Origin: Doryteuthis pealeii
Taxonomy: Eukaryota > Mollusca > Cephalopoda > Myopsida > Loliginidae
Assembly (NCBI GenBank): GCA_023376005.1
Contig: CM042151.1
Coordinates: forward strand, 77,605,510-77,669,509
Length of the DNA: 64,000 nucleotides
Direction of reading: 5' to 3'
Shown here piece by piece: positions 1-11,361 of this stretch. The notes under the pieces are model-generated. The model made no database searches, was not told the DNA's origin, and saw only the letters and a list, made by a program, of their open reading frames with translations. The number at the start of each line of letters is the position of its first letter. The first letter of the stretch is position 1. Both the position numbers and the translations under genes were made by a program.

Positions 1-1040
1 AGATAATTCTTAGGAAAAATTAAACTTCTCAGATTCTACTATTCGTTGAATCATAGAAATTCTCAAGGTAACACTTTTTTATTTGTAGATTTCTCCAAAA
101 CATATTGTTACATTTAATCAAATGATCAACAATTTGGAAACTCCTAGAATATTCTGAGAGACTCGCTGACGCCAGGAGAGGGGGGGTCCTAGAAAGTGAC
201 CCCAAAGTTCACCAGAAGAAGAAGAATTCTGCTTCGTCATGGCAAGTAGCCGACCTTGCTGAGAAGGGGAAGGCATAGAAACGATCAACTGATACTACAC
301 TTGTGGCTTCCCCCACGTACACCAAGCCTACCGAGAGACAGGTGACATCACGATTTGGGGGAAGGGAAGAGATCCCTGGTAGCAGTTTTCAGTCAGTATT
401 CGGGACCCGGTCAGCGAACATCTCGTGGGGGAGGGAAAGAAAAAAGTATTCCCAAGAAGAAGGTTATCATGATCAAGAATGCCATATAAGGAAATAATAC
501 CCGGAGTAATAATTGATATAGAAAAGGAATCAACCCGTAAAGAGATAAGTGCAAACTTCTTTTGTTGTGAACATTTGTAAACTGATTTGAAGAAATAATT
601 CCGCCAAATGACATTATAAATCCTAGCCTGTCGGCATCCGTATCATGATCCTCCCAGCTTACAAATTTGAATTAAATGTTATGTTATAAATATATGTCTG
701 TTGTTTTATTATTCATTGCCAAGTCTTGCATGTACCCTCTCATTCTCTTTGGTATCTCTGATGGAAACGCGTTGTATAACGTTGAGGTGATAGGTGAACG
801 TAACAAAATACAGAGGAAAGATAGAGCAAATACTGCCAACATAATATGGTCTCCCCCAAAGAAACTGTTACTGCTATAATGATGTTCTATATAGATATAA
901 AAGCAATGGTTTGTTCACCCAATTGTGACACAGATTTCTTTGACATTGTCACTGAACTCCTACAAGGAGATATATAAGTACTATTTCTATTTATCATATG
1001 CCTACACTATGTACTACAAACATCATTAGATATAATGAAA
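1..1040. other. Non-coding stretch, no gene recognised
   Basis: Positions about 150-480 are noticeably richer in G and C than the rest of the window and carry a run of seven G. I recognise no protein or repeat family there. The short open frames at 303-497 and 676-879 have no recognisable motif and look like chance. Confidence 0.4.
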
Positions 1041-1061
1041 GAAAACAACTTCATGCTAAAA

Positions 1062-1258
1062 TAGGCACAAAGCAGATGCAGACTATACAGATGGCCTAGC
1101 ACTTCTTGCAAATACATCTGCACAAGCGAAATCACTTCTACATAGTCTAGAGAAGGCAGCAAGAGGCACTGGCCTCAATGTGAACTCAGATAAAATAGAA
1201 TTCATGCGTTTTAAAAAAGATGTAGACATCTCCACAATGGATTGTAAGTAAATGGCTT
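1062..1258 (+). mobile_element. Non-LTR retrotransposon reverse-transcriptase fragment (decayed)
   Basis: Translation gives a stretch beginning ADYTDGLALLANT, followed by a SLLHSLEKAARG segment and a NVNSDKIEFM segment. This is the YADD catalytic block and following helix of a LINE-type reverse transcriptase (palm motif C and downstream). The catalytic YADD reads YTDG, so the second aspartate is lost and the copy is dead. Only about 65 codons are recognisable. The remaining ORF1, endonuclease and C-terminal parts are absent nearby. It may belong to the same element class as the 3' ends at 5.0-7.3 kb, but the two parts do not overlap, so that is inference. Confidence 0.75.
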
Positions 1259-1264
1259 GCATAT

Positions 1265-2460
1265 TTCAATAAGGAAGGTTGCCAATCTAAAATAACAAGG
1301 TATCTTTCAAATCGGTTTAATTTACTTTTTTTAAAAATCATGAGCAATATTTCAACACAAAGACCAGAGTTATTTCTATCAGAGTGTACAACATATTATA
1401 ATTTCAAGAAGCCCCTGTACAAGATGTACAATATTATTTTATTATTAACAAGGGTGACATATGGTGGTCCATGTTTGGTCATGTGCTTAAAGCAGCAAAA
1501 ATCTTGGGAATCTCTGTAATAGGGTCAAACAGCAACTGGTCCCAAGGGGCCACCACTGCCCAAACTTGCTTGGAAAGCTGCTGGCAGACCTCCAAAATAC
1601 AGCACTGGGGGCCCTAGGATCTGATGTGACTGAGGGAGCTAAGGACCCTCACAAAAGAAATGACTTAAGTGGCTTCAAATGAGAAAGGACTGAATGCTGT
1701 TGTAGGATGTTCCAAACTACTACAGTGTCAGAATACAGTAAAACATCATCATCAATCCTTTCAATAATTAAATTCTTGACAATTTTTTTCTTCTTTTTCA
1801 GATGCAAAACAATTGTCTATGTATATTTCTTTGTACAGGTATTCAAGTATTTATCTATTGCAATAAATACAGTCTGTAAGTGTTTTTTTTTTGTTTTTTG
1901 TTTTTTTAGATTAATTGATAAGGTATACAGGTCAGGGTACATAAAACTCAAATATAAGACTCAAAAAGCAGAAAAATTATCTTTATACTTTTGAAGTTAA
2001 TAGTAAGTAATAACCAATAGATTGCTAAATAATGTAAACAAAACATAGAAACTGACCAATTAACAGCAATAGTTTATGTAATAATATATGAAAGCAGGTT
2101 TTCCTTTTTTGTTAGACAAAAATTTGAGTTTGTTTCTTTCTAGTCAAAATAAAAATTAAAAAATGAGGACATTTTTACACTTTTTGATTTAAAAATAGGC
2201 TATTGACCTCCCCTTCACACACAAACAAAAGGCCGTGATTTTTATTCATAACTACAAATAATTGATTGATTCAGATAATTTGAACTTTTATTGCTTGTAT
2301 TCATAAAAAACAAAGGGACTAAAATCAAGTGAACACTGGTTCCAGTACTGCAGTAAATAATTTATTTTCTTGATAATAAAAAGTATTAAAAATTTCATAT
2401 CAAGAAAAAATTATGAATTGTGAAGAACTGATTTTTTTTTTTATGTGATCAGTATTTTTT
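1265..2460. other. AT-rich non-coding stretch
   Basis: A moderately GC-richer block at about 1465-1680 interrupts AT-rich sequence; I do not recognise it. The open frame at 1707-1994 is a phenylalanine-rich translation of poly(T) tracts and is not supported as a gene. Confidence 0.4.
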
Positions 2461-2489
2461 AAAATTAAGTTTATTATTATTATTATTAA

Positions 2490-3035
2490 TTATTATTATT
2501 ATTTAGGTATCAACAATTCACACGCCGATTTTCACTTTAAAAACGAATTAAAATTAATTAAATCGATTATATAAGGTCAAATTTTTGTTTAAGTCAAAAA
2601 GCAGTAAGATTATTTTGCTTCTTTTTTTTTTTGTTGTTCATGATGAGCATCAGTAAAAAAAATAAAAAAAATAAAAGAATTTGTCCATTCAAAAGAAGAA
2701 ATATTAAACAAACGCTAGATGATTTTTTTTTTAATTCAGCTTAGGGAAATAATGAAAATTATGAACGAAAAACAATGTTTGCATGTTTTGTTTGCACCGT
2801 TAAATCAATTGAAACGTAGCCAAAAACAAGTTATGACTAGAGGCTTTTTTTTAAATTATATGAAAAAATAAATTAATGGTCCGATTTTCACGGAAATTTC
2901 CAAAATTGTTTACCTTTTGATGAAAATATGTCTGAAATAGTTTTTTTTTTTTTGTTTTCGTAAAATATATCGGGAAAATTTCATTAAAATCCGATAATTC
3001 CCTAGTTTTTGGTAATTTTTTTTTTTTTTTTTTTC
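2490..3035. repeat. AT-rich interspersed repeat, related to 62.6-63.9 kb
   Basis: The segment around 2700-2820 (GATGATT, poly(T), CAGCTTAGGGAAATAATGAA, CACCGTTAAATCAATTGAAA) is the reverse complement of about 63740-63870. The segment 2500-2600 is the reverse complement of about 63090-63195. The right end carries the phrase CCGATAATTCCCTAGTTTTT, a version of the motif CGATAATTCCCTGATTTTTGG found repeatedly in this window. No coding potential was seen. Confidence 0.6.
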
Positions 3036-3145
3036 AATCATATGACGCCGTCTTTGTTGATACTTAATTTAATATTATTGGTTATATTGTGAACTTTCCC
3101 GTTGTAAATTTGTTCTTTTTCCCAATTTTTTTATCGTATTAAATA

Positions 3146-3146
3146 A

Positions 3147-3181
<35 letters not shown>

Positions 3182-3185
3182 TAGC

Positions 3186-3215
<30 letters not shown>
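3146..3215. repeat. (TAA)n microsatellite
   Basis: Interrupted run of TAA/AAT triplets. A similar (TTA)n run follows the phrase AACGGGAAAGTTCAATATA at about 3540 and in the paralogous modules at 17.87 kb and 38.91 kb. Confidence 0.85.
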
Positions 3216-3216
<1 letters not shown>

Positions 3217-3221
3217 CAGAT

Positions 3222-3330
3222 CTTCGGTGTGCTACACCAGGTTGGCTGTAATGGGGATGAGATGATGCGACCGGTCAGTTTACTGCTGGCTAACACCGAA
3301 CAATACCAATGTTGTCAGACCAGCCATGAT
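3222..3330 (+). repeat. Head segment of interspersed repeat family C
   Basis: Contains GTGCTACACCAGGTTGGCTG then AATGGGGATGAGATG and ACCGGTCAG. Close copies lie at 16112-16165 (split by a hAT-type element) and 35090-35150. In this copy the site equivalent to the 16.2-kb insertion is uninterrupted. Confidence 0.6.
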
Positions 3331-3957
3331 GACGAATAATTATGAAAATGAAACTACCGAATTGATACATTTCAATAAAACAAGAATTTATTTATCATAT
3401 TTTCCTTATTCATATACGTTCATTCAAAGTTAATATTCATTTATTTATCTATTTGTTTTACTTAATTGCAATAAAAAATGTAAAAAAAAACGGGAGAAAA
3501 AAACTAACAAAAATTTACAACGGGAAAGTTCAATATACTACTATTATTATTATCATTATTATTATTAATAATCATTATAATTTTGATTTATTTTTAAATC
3601 CTTTACCTTCGGTATAATTAAAATCTAACTTAATTAGTAAGTTCCTTCAATAATAGTCAAAATCAAAATCGTAGGGAAATGAAAATTATTCACAAACATT
3701 AAACAATAAAAAAAATGAGATGGCGATTAAAAAAATAAATAAATTACACCAAATGATTAAGCCAGTTTACAAAAAAAAAAAAAAAAAAAAAAAGATTCGC
3801 CAAATTCCAGATAATTTTACATACAATAGAGAATAAAATAATTTCTAAATATTTCATCTTAATTCATTATCAGTAAAACCCACAAAATCTACCACAGTGC
3901 AAAGTCATACGTAATTGTCATTTGCAAACAAAGAATTTAAGAGAGCGTTATACTTAC

Positions 3958-4137
3958 TTCTTTTTATTTTCTTTCGTTTGAATTACCTTTCTTGGGAATA
4001 ATACAACGTTAAAGTAAACGGAGAAACATTAAAAATTTCAATAAACTACTTGATGTGAATAAAAAACAGCAGTCACTTTGCAATCGATACAAAAGGTGTT
4101 AACGATATCTTAAGTGCTTGAATCAAGGGAGATAATT
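3958..4137 (-). other. Putative 5' non-coding exon of a zinc-finger gene, copy 1
   Basis: On the minus strand the block runs from AATTATCTCCCTT (4137-4125) to GAA followed by GTAAGTATAACG (donor G at 3957). The same two landmarks occur 170-190 nt apart in the other two modules. The frame is not open throughout (a stop follows ...SIAK at 4073), so it would be untranslated. Exon identity is inference from conservation and from the position of the equivalent block upstream of gene A; no transcript was seen. Confidence 0.4.
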
Positions 4138-4140
4138 TCA

Positions 4141-4205
4141 AAACCGGAAGGTTTGGTTTGGTTTGGTTAATTAGCATATCAACCCTGTGGGTATTTAATG
4201 TCAAC
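4141..4205 (-). repeat. GGTTGATATGC / (ACCAA)n repeat end
   Basis: Reverse strand reads TTAAATACCCACAGGGTTGATATGC then AATTAACC and repeats of ACCAA. The same arrangement occurs at 10498-10545, 40320-40372 (minus), 44495-44555 and 49010-49050. Confidence 0.5.
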
Positions 4206-4461
4206 TCTTTATAATATATGTAAAATATACAATATATCACATAACTATTTAACATAACATAATATACATATAACGTACACAACACATACAAGTATACATG
4301 AACTGGAAGGAAAATCAGATCTTTTTTTTTTCATTTTATTAAAAACAACATCAAACACAGAACAACACAAAACAAAATGTCACGGTGAACTTAGGAAATA
4401 GAATTACAACACCCCCATGACCATAAATAAAATTATATAAATAAATAAGTGTTGTACTTAT

Positions 4462-4680
4462 TTTGGTTAGGGCCCAGTCAGTAGAGCTATCCGCCTGGGA
4501 ACCGCATTGTTCGAGTTTGAAACTGGTTCTCATATGAGTAGCATGGCTTGAATCTGTGTGGTAAAGTGAGGAGCTGATGGTAGGCGTGACGTTCTACCCC
4601 AGACGAAAAATTAATTTCCCTAGTCTAGTGCTAGGGAAAGGGGTATAGACTTTCTTGCTGTTTGGCTGTTTACTTACACA
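4462..4680 (+). repeat. SINE family A copy (diverged, 5' end damaged)
   Basis: Matches the family by CAGTCAGTAGAGC (tRNA box A region), CATATGAGTAGCA, GTGGTAAAGTGAGGAGCTGATGG and a tail with GGGGTATAGACTTTCTTGCTG. The box B region is altered (TTCGAGTTTGAAAC). It lacks the terminal GACTTTACTT tail. Confidence 0.75.
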
Positions 4681-4753
4681 AAAAACAATTGGTTAAAGTG
4701 TATCTAGTTCCCAGGTATTTATTTAGTTCAATTCCAGAATATACTTTGGTTCA

Positions 4754-4993
4754 GTGGTAGAAACAGACTATCAAAAGATTAACAAGGATGAATTAACTTA
4801 TATAAGATATCTCAAGGAATGGACAGTGGAAGGAGAACAATCTATCAGTGGATTGAACAAGGTGTTCAGTTTGAAATTTACACATGGTTACTATGATCGA
4901 CTAATGAAGAAGGCTGGAGAGTACAACAGCCAAAACATAATGACTTTATTACCAACCAAGATATGGATAGTTGACTTAAGTGCATTACTATGA
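4754..4993 (+). pseudogene. Unidentified coding-like fragment, 79 codons
   Basis: Open frame without low-complexity bias, with a segment KFTHGYYDRLMKKAGEYNSQ. It lies directly upstream of a LINE 3' end in the same orientation and may be a remnant of that element class. I do not recognise the family with certainty. No promoter or downstream continuation was seen. Confidence 0.3.
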
Positions 4994-4997
4994 TAAT

Positions 4998-5252
4998 AAT
5001 AAAAAGTTATGGAACATGAAAGTGAAAGTGGTACCAATTGTAGTTGGTGCACTTGGAACAGTCCTAAAAGGATTAGAAAAGGGTTTGGAAAGTTTGGAAA
5101 TCAGAGGAAGGATTGAAACCATTCAGAACACTGCACTGCTACAATCTGCCAGAATACTCAGAAGAGTCCTGGAGACCTGAGGAGACTTGCTGTCACTCAG
5201 ACTCCAGTGAAAGACCATCAGCTAATGCTGATGTGAAAACTCAAAAGGAGTA

Positions 5253-5283
<31 letters not shown>

Positions 5284-5289
5284 TAATAA

Positions 5290-5320
<31 letters not shown>

Positions 5321-5325
5321 AAGAG
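4998..5325 (+). mobile_element. LINE 3' end, copy 1, with (AAT)n and (GAA)n tail
   Basis: Encodes the C-terminal block recognisable from many animal non-LTR retrotransposon proteins: KLWNMKVKV, VVGALGTV, GLESLEIRGRIETIQNTA, LLQSARILRRVLET, stop. The untranslated end GGAGACTTGCTGTCACTCAG...GTGAAAGACCATCAGC follows, then (AAT)n and (GAA)n. The 5' part is missing, as expected for truncated target-primed insertion. Confidence 0.75.
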
Positions 5326-5394
5326 GAGAAGGAAACCTTAAAAGAGAAACAGAATCATTAATAATTGCTGCACAAAATAATACCATAAGGACAA

Positions 5395-6023
5395 ACTATA
5401 TCAAAACAAAAATTGATAAAAGCCAACAAAATAGTAAATGCTGACTATGCAGGGACAGAGATGAGACTGTAAACCATATACTAAGCAAATGTAGCAAACT
5501 AGCACAACGGGAATACAAAACTAGGCATGACTGGGTTGGGAAGGTGATCCAATGGGAATTATACAAAAAATTAATTTTGACCATACAACAAAATTGTATA
5601 TGCATAAACCAGAATCTGTTCTTGAGAATGAAACACATAAAATTCTCTGGGACTTTGAGATAAAAACGAATCACATTATGTAGAAGATCACAGGTTGAAG
5701 CTGAAGGAAATGAAAAGATGGATAAATACCTGGACCTTGCCAGAGAATTGAAAAAGCTGTGGAATATGAGAGTCAAAGTGATATCAATTGTAGTTGGTGA
5801 ACTTGAAACGGTCACAATAAACTTGGGAAAAAAACTGGAGGATCTGGAAATCAGAGGAAGAACTGAGACCATCCAGACTACTGCACTGCTGCAATCGGCT
5901 AAAATACTCAGAAGAATCCTGGAGACCTGAGGAGAATTGTTGTCACTCAGCCTCCAGTGAAATACCATCAGATAATGCTGATGTGAAAAACTCAAAATAA
6001 TAATAATAATAATAATAATAATA
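5395..6023 (+). mobile_element. LINE 3' end, copy 2 (longest)
   Basis: Starts with a damaged zinc-knuckle-like region and RDETVNHILSKCSKLAQREY around 5455-5515. It continues through RHDWVGKVIQWELYKK, a frame break, then MDKYLDLARELKKLWNMR (from 5718) and IRGRTETIQTTALLQS to the LET stop. The 3' untranslated end and (AAT)n tail follow. Frameshifts between the parts show it is inactive. The 199-codon frame on the other strand is a shadow of this copy. Confidence 0.8.
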
Positions 6024-6284
6024 CCTGGACCTTGCCAGAGAATTGAAAAAGCTGTGGAATATGAGGGTCAAAGTGATATCAATTGTAGTTGGTGAACTTG
6101 GAACAGTCCCAAAAAGCTTGGAGAAAAGATGAGGAACTGGAAATCAGAGGAAGAATTGAAACTATCCAGACAACTGCATTACTGCAATCGGCCAGAATAC
6201 CCAGAAGAGTCCTGGAGACCTGAGGAGACTTGTTGTCACTCAGATTCCAGTGAAAGACCATCAGCTAATGGTGGTGTGAAAAAC

Positions 6285-6315
<31 letters not shown>
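6024..6315 (+). mobile_element. LINE 3' end, copy 3
   Basis: Begins immediately after the (AAT)n tail of copy 2 with a frame matching LDLARELKKLWNMRVKV. It runs through IRGRIETIQTTALLQSARIP to the 3' untranslated end and another (AAT)n tail at about 6283-6315. A frameshift lies near 6125. Confidence 0.75.
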
Positions 6316-6316
<1 letters not shown>

Positions 6317-6329
6317 TGCAAGAAATCAC

Positions 6330-6710
6330 ATTTTTACCATGCTATTAAATGGTATATTCACAAACCAGAATCTGTCCTAGATAATGAGATGCATTGAATT
6401 CTCTGGGACATTGAGATACAGACGGATCACCTAACTCCAGCCAGAATACTTGACTTAGTATTAATTAACAAGAAGAAGAAAACTTGTCATCTAGTGGATT
6501 TTGTTGACCCAGTGGATCACACAGTGAAAATGAAAGACAAACAAATACTTGGACCTTGCCAAAGAGCAAAAAATCTGTAGATCATTAAGTGAGAAGGAGG
6601 TACAAGTTGTGTTTGGTACCTTTGAAATGATCCCCAGGGGTTTGAAAAAGAGACTGAAGGAATTGAAAATCAGAGGAAGAATCGAGACCAAGCAAACAAC
6701 ATCATCCTTA
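6330..6710 (+). mobile_element. LINE 3' end, copy 4 (diverged)
   Basis: Contains KPESVLDNEMH, the DFVDPVDHTVKMKDKQ block, and then a diverged KSVDH...FEMIPRGLKKRLKELKIRGR segment (6549-6737 frame). It loses similarity before the usual stop and has no simple-repeat tail. Confidence 0.65.
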
Positions 6711-7194
6711 ACACCTATGGGGGATTTTATTATTTAAAACCATAAGTTTTGTAAGGGAATAAATTGCAACGTGGAGTGAAAAAAAAGGGCAAAGCTTTTG
6801 AAGAAAGGAAAACAACAACTGTTTGCTACTACGAAAAATCTACTGTACAAAAAGCATAAGAATATACAATTAGTTAGAAATAATGTACAACAATTAATGA
6901 CAGTTCAAAGTTCAGTGTTGAAAGTTTAGGTTAGGTTTGGTTAGGATACATTACAGATAATATGCCTGTGGAAACCTAGCTCTATGTTGAATTTCCTTGT
7001 AACTCATTCCTTTGTGGCCCGGTTCAAATTGTAGTAGAATTCAGTTGTCAGCTCAGAGCTCCTTGGTGATAGAGGGAAGCACTGCTTGATATCATCACCA
7101 TTTCAGGCAGAAACAAAGCAATGCTCTACAGTTCCATACTGTGTCTAGAAGCTGCTACTGCAAGAGTAGCAAAAGTGCCTTACTTTTATGTAGA

Positions 7195-7333
7195 ACACAA
7201 AGAGTCTTAGAGACTTGATGAAATTTGCTGTCATTCAGACTCCAGTGAAGGACCACTGGCTAACATTAGAAGAAGAGAAGAAGAAGAAGAAGAAGAAGAA
7301 GAAGAAGAAGAAGAAGAAGAAGAAGAAGAAGAA
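7195..7333 (+). mobile_element. LINE 3' tip with (GAA)n tail, copy 5
   Basis: Only the last untranslated part is left (TTGCTGTCATTCAGACTCCA then GACCACTGGCTAA), followed by a pure (GAA)n run at 7267-7333. Confidence 0.6.
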
Positions 7334-7334
7334 A

Positions 7335-8690
7335 CATTTTTTAAATGTTTCAATAAACTATTTATTTTAAATGTTCCATTGAAATTATTTTTTTAGTCAT
7401 TCTTTTTTTTTACTATAATAACAATGATTTGTTTGCACCATTATATGGTATGATGTATTCCCATCTTATACTAATGATTTATATGATTATACTGTTTAAA
7501 GTATTCATGTTTTATAATAATAATTAATTTGAAAACAGTTATATGGTTTCAAATGACTAATATTATTACTCCTAATATAACAATTAGATTTGGTATGACT
7601 CAAAATGGTAGTACAATTTAGGGTCTCATTTATGTATCAAATAGATCTATTTGAAAATTATCAGTATTATATAAGAATACATGAGATATAACTATATGCA
7701 AACAAATGATAATCAAATAGATTTATCAATGTTCATTATCATCATCATGTCTCACTCCATGATCAGGATATTGTGTTTAGGGATGGGTCAGCATAGGGAG
7801 GATAGTTCATTGTAAAACGTAATATGTAAATTTTATGAGGAGAAAGTAAAATAAAATGAAATATCTTGAAAAATGTTGATAGTTTTAGGATGCAATGTTT
7901 ATTTTCAAAGTCAGCCAAACTTGTTTTTATGCTGTGTGTGAATAAAAAATCCTGCAATGAATTTATGGGGAAAAACAATGGTATTTCATTTTTTAGATTA
8001 TTTTTTAATCATTTTCATTCTTTAATATTTTTTATCGTAAATAAAAAAAATACTATTTACAACATTGTGTAGTTTTGACATTATACAAATTTTTAAAAAT
8101 CAGAATCATATATAAAAGTTACCCTTCTTTGAATTCAACCAGCTGATTTTTTGGGGAAATGACCTTTCATTGAATGGATTATTTTTGTGTAATGATGTTC
8201 CATTATGTTAGTTTTCCAGCAAGTAACATTGGGTATTGTGAACCAGACCCATATGAAATCCAGCAATTTCTACCTAAGTTTTATTTATCAGAAACAAAAT
8301 AACATTCAATTATTGATTAAGCTCTTTAATACAAGGTATGTTTCAGTATAACTTTTATTCTTTTGGTAAATAAAAAAGATATGTGCTGAAAATATTACAT
8401 TATTATAATAGAAAAGTTGCAGAAACACACACAACCTATCAAATATTGGACATATTCTGCCAAAATAATAATTCAATGCCTGAAGAAGACAACAGATCAA
8501 AAACATGTGTCGCATATGTAAGATAAAAAGAATTTTTTTTTTAATTTTTCTGAGAACATAATACATTTTGCGGACCTTCTTTTTTATAAAATATTGAATT
8601 TTCTCCCGTTGGAACCAGAACATTTTTTATATATGTATATATATTCGTCATATCAGCATTTACTTTTTAATTTGAAAATTGTCCTGTCTT
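7335..8690. other. AT-rich non-coding stretch with a dispersed repeat
   Basis: The part at about 7435-7650 (GCACCATTATATGGTAT, AACAGTTATATGGTT) is similar to 48070-48330. The rest is AT-rich without recognised genes; open frames at 7763-8623 consist of low-complexity residues. Confidence 0.45.
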
Positions 8691-8694
8691 TGTA

Positions 8695-8885
8695 GATTGA
8701 TACTAAGATTGAAGGTGTTTTGGGTATAACACTAAACTGCATCTGATGGTGAGACTTTAGTTCTGGGTATCAGGTGAGTGTGGAGTACCTTTTCATTGTC
8801 ATTACTCTCAGGTCCATTCTGACCTGGAGTGGTAGTAACTGTTAGGGTCCCATCTATGGGTCAAATAGATCTGTTATGATATTCG
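8695..8885 (+). repeat. Repeat family C, 3' portion
   Basis: Shows the family phrases ATCTGATGGTGAG, TTCATTGTCATTACTCTCAG, GTTAGGGTCCCATCTATGGG and TCAAATAGATCTGTT. Other copies: 40833-40985 (minus), 44100-44425, 48480-48925, 50690-51020 and 51320-51445. Confidence 0.65.
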
Positions 8886-8889
8886 ATAG

Positions 8890-10025
8890 AACCATGAACA
8901 AAAAACAAAAACAAAAAAAAACCTACTGGACTGTGAGGTGATGAGCTGGCATGATACTCTCCAAGTGCTACTGGCTAGATTTATCTCTACGGTTTGGGAC
9001 ACAGCCACAAAATTCATGCTTTTAGGCCTACTTGACCATGCCTAATTGTGGAGATTTTTGTAACTTATAGAAATCTCTTGAACCATATGTTCACTGTAAC
9101 GTGATTAACTGTGCCTTCAACTTTTTTACAAGTGTTTTTGGTTGCTTCTGCAATATTTTGGCTTCATTCAAAATTATAAAGTATAGGTTCCTGAATTAGA
9201 TAATGTTGCACATTCATCTGTACAGCCTTCAAATCACACACAGAGTGAAGCAATGCATAACATGTCAGTGCACCTACTACCATCATACTACCAACTGAAG
9301 CAAGTATATCTCATGGCTTGAACTGCTTACGCCATGTGATATACACATTGCAAATTAGAGTGTACCAAAATATTGGAAAACATTTGAATTACCTAAATAT
9401 AACAGTGAATTCATACATAATTTATGTAAAGGCATTTTTATGTATTTTGAGTTACAATATTAAAATATTTTTTGTGAATATTCATTTGGAGTTTAAGAAA
9501 CTCCACTAGTAAAATCCATAACAATAATAAAACTGAATAAATATTTGTCTCCCTTGGAAATTGGGGGTTCATTGGACACCTTGTGATTACATGAGAATAC
9601 TAAAAGCCATCTTGTTCTTCTGTTCTTGTTCTTTGAAAAATAAAGAAATTCTATTTTTTTGTCTATGTTCTTTGAAAAATAAATACATACCTTTTTACCT
9701 TTGTTCTTTGAACAGTAAGGACAGGTCACCTACCAAGCCATCATATAATAATAAGATTTTACCATTTTTGTACCCCTTTTACATACTGATTGTTCATGGA
9801 ACAATATGGGGAAGTTCCTGTGGTATGGTGGATAATTTGCTGGACAGCATCATCATAGTAAATAAGCTCAAACACCAATCACACTACTATGATCACTTTT
9901 GGACTAATACCCTTGGGATAAATATAAACCCCTTATACGCCAGCTATGGGTTAAATAGTACCACTACTGTTCTTCTGTTACATAATTATTAGATACCTAA
10001 TATTTATGTGCAATAGTGTAGAAAT
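8890..10025. other. Non-coding stretch with a SINE-B scrap
   Basis: About 9900-9960 matches the body of SINE family B (TAATACCCTTGGGATAAAT, CAGCTATGGGTTAAATAGTA). The 143-codon frame at 9561-9992 contains three imperfect repeats of a short T-rich block (TTCTTTGAAAAATAAA, near 9630, 9670 and 9705) and no known domain. Confidence 0.4.
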
Positions 10026-10029
10026 CAAA

Positions 10030-10510
10030 ATGGCTGTTATAAGCTGCAGCCCATGGCTGTGAAGGATTTGAATGACAAGGCTTGACCTGTCCTGATCCTT
10101 CCTTCCGGTGGATACCGTGAGAATCGGTGGAGAAGACCCTCTTCCGGTTTAGATTAGAAATAGATTTTAGTCAGTCGGCGAGAAACCACGACGGTGGTGA
10201 GTCGTGTTATACACGCTCCAACTCAATCTGCGCAGGTAGTCTGGTGGGGGATTTCAAGAATAAAATATGATCAAAGTAAATCAAAGTCTTGTGTTGTTAT
10301 CTAAAACTAACAATGACACAGGGCTTCTGATAAATAGAAATCCCCAATGGAAGACCAGACACAAAGTCCCCAAGAGAAGTCCAGACGTTAGAAGAGACCT
10401 AGAAGAACTTAAGATGTCAAAGACACTAGAAGATGACAAGAAGAATAGAAGAAGTAAAGTAAAGAAGGGTATACAACACTTCTACAAGGAATGGGTTTGG
10501 CATTAAATAA
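10030..10510 (+). mobile_element. LTR-like 3' end and adjoining sequence (tentative)
   Basis: A GC-richer block (10090-10250) is followed by AATAAAATATGATC and then CTTGTGTTGTTATCTAAAAC. The phrase CTTGTGTTGT occurs downstream of a poly(A) signal also at 24717 and 26096, and at 55422, as a U5-like segment of an LTR would. The following A-rich open frame (10267-10506) is highly charged and unrecognised. No partner LTR or target duplication was found. Confidence 0.35.
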
Positions 10511-11361
10511 CCAACGAAGGTTGATATGCCATTAAACAAAGAAACCATAGCTAACCATAAAACAATATGTGCATATTTTATGTTGGGACATGTTTGTGTA
10601 TTCTTGTCAATACTTCTAGTATATTATGTATGTATTAAATGTTTCTGTGTAAATAAGCTTGTCTTTACTTCCATTTATTCAATATTAGTGTATCTTTAGA
10701 TTTACTCATGTTAATATTGGACCTTGGAGAATGGGTAATTGACTAAATATCCAGCATGAACCAACCCAATAAAGCCATCAAGAATTTTATAAGGAATTAT
10801 ACCAAAAAGTTTGTTTTTTTAATAGCAGAGACAATCTCATCAGTGTACAGATGGTCTATTCAAGTAGTAAAACAAGATGGAATAATTTCATAGTTACTTC
10901 TGGAGAATCATATCTGCTTAAATGATAGCTTTGAATAAATAAACAAAATAAAATCTATCAAACACTTCCTGGCTAAAATTTCATTAATTACATCTACTTA
11001 CCTGAAATTCTAAAAGTTTGATAATATTACAAACCAACTTCTGCTGCTAAATGTACATATCGACTCTTAAGTAATTTTATACTGAATTCAGTTTAACAAT
11101 TATTGTAGCATAGTCACCAATGACTGCTATATCAATGATGACTACACGTCAGATGAAGGAGAGACACAAGCCATCAAACGATAGAGAATCAAGAAATATC
11201 ATCTATCACAGAACCCCCAATTCTGCTTCTTATCGGTCACATTGGCCAGCCCCACCCCTCCACCGCCCTTTTTGGAATTCTATAACTTTCATCAATCTTT
11301 GTTAACTTTTGATTTTGCATTCCAAATATATCATTTGCTTGTTTTCCATTCTAATATACAC

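Larger units (their letters stand above)
3330..4430 (-). repeat. Paralogous 5' module, copy 1 of 3
   Basis: About 1 kb that aligns in order with 17655-18545 and 38640-39830. It starts near ACCAGCCATGATGACGAATA, passes AACGGGAAAGTTCAATATA plus (TTA)n, AAATCGTAGGGAAATGAAA and a poly(A) run, and ends beyond AAGGGAGATAATT. Read on the minus strand it contains a conserved splice-donor-like GTAAGTATAACG. This copy has a short insertion at about 4141-4310 relative to the others. Confidence 0.7.

Noticed and set aside
5396..5995. 199-codon minus-strand frame
   Set aside because: Shadow of the LINE 3' end on the plus strand, which has recognisable protein motifs.
9561..9992. 143-codon plus-strand frame
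   Set aside because: Contains a short internal T-rich repeat and a SINE-B scrap; no domain and no conserved start.
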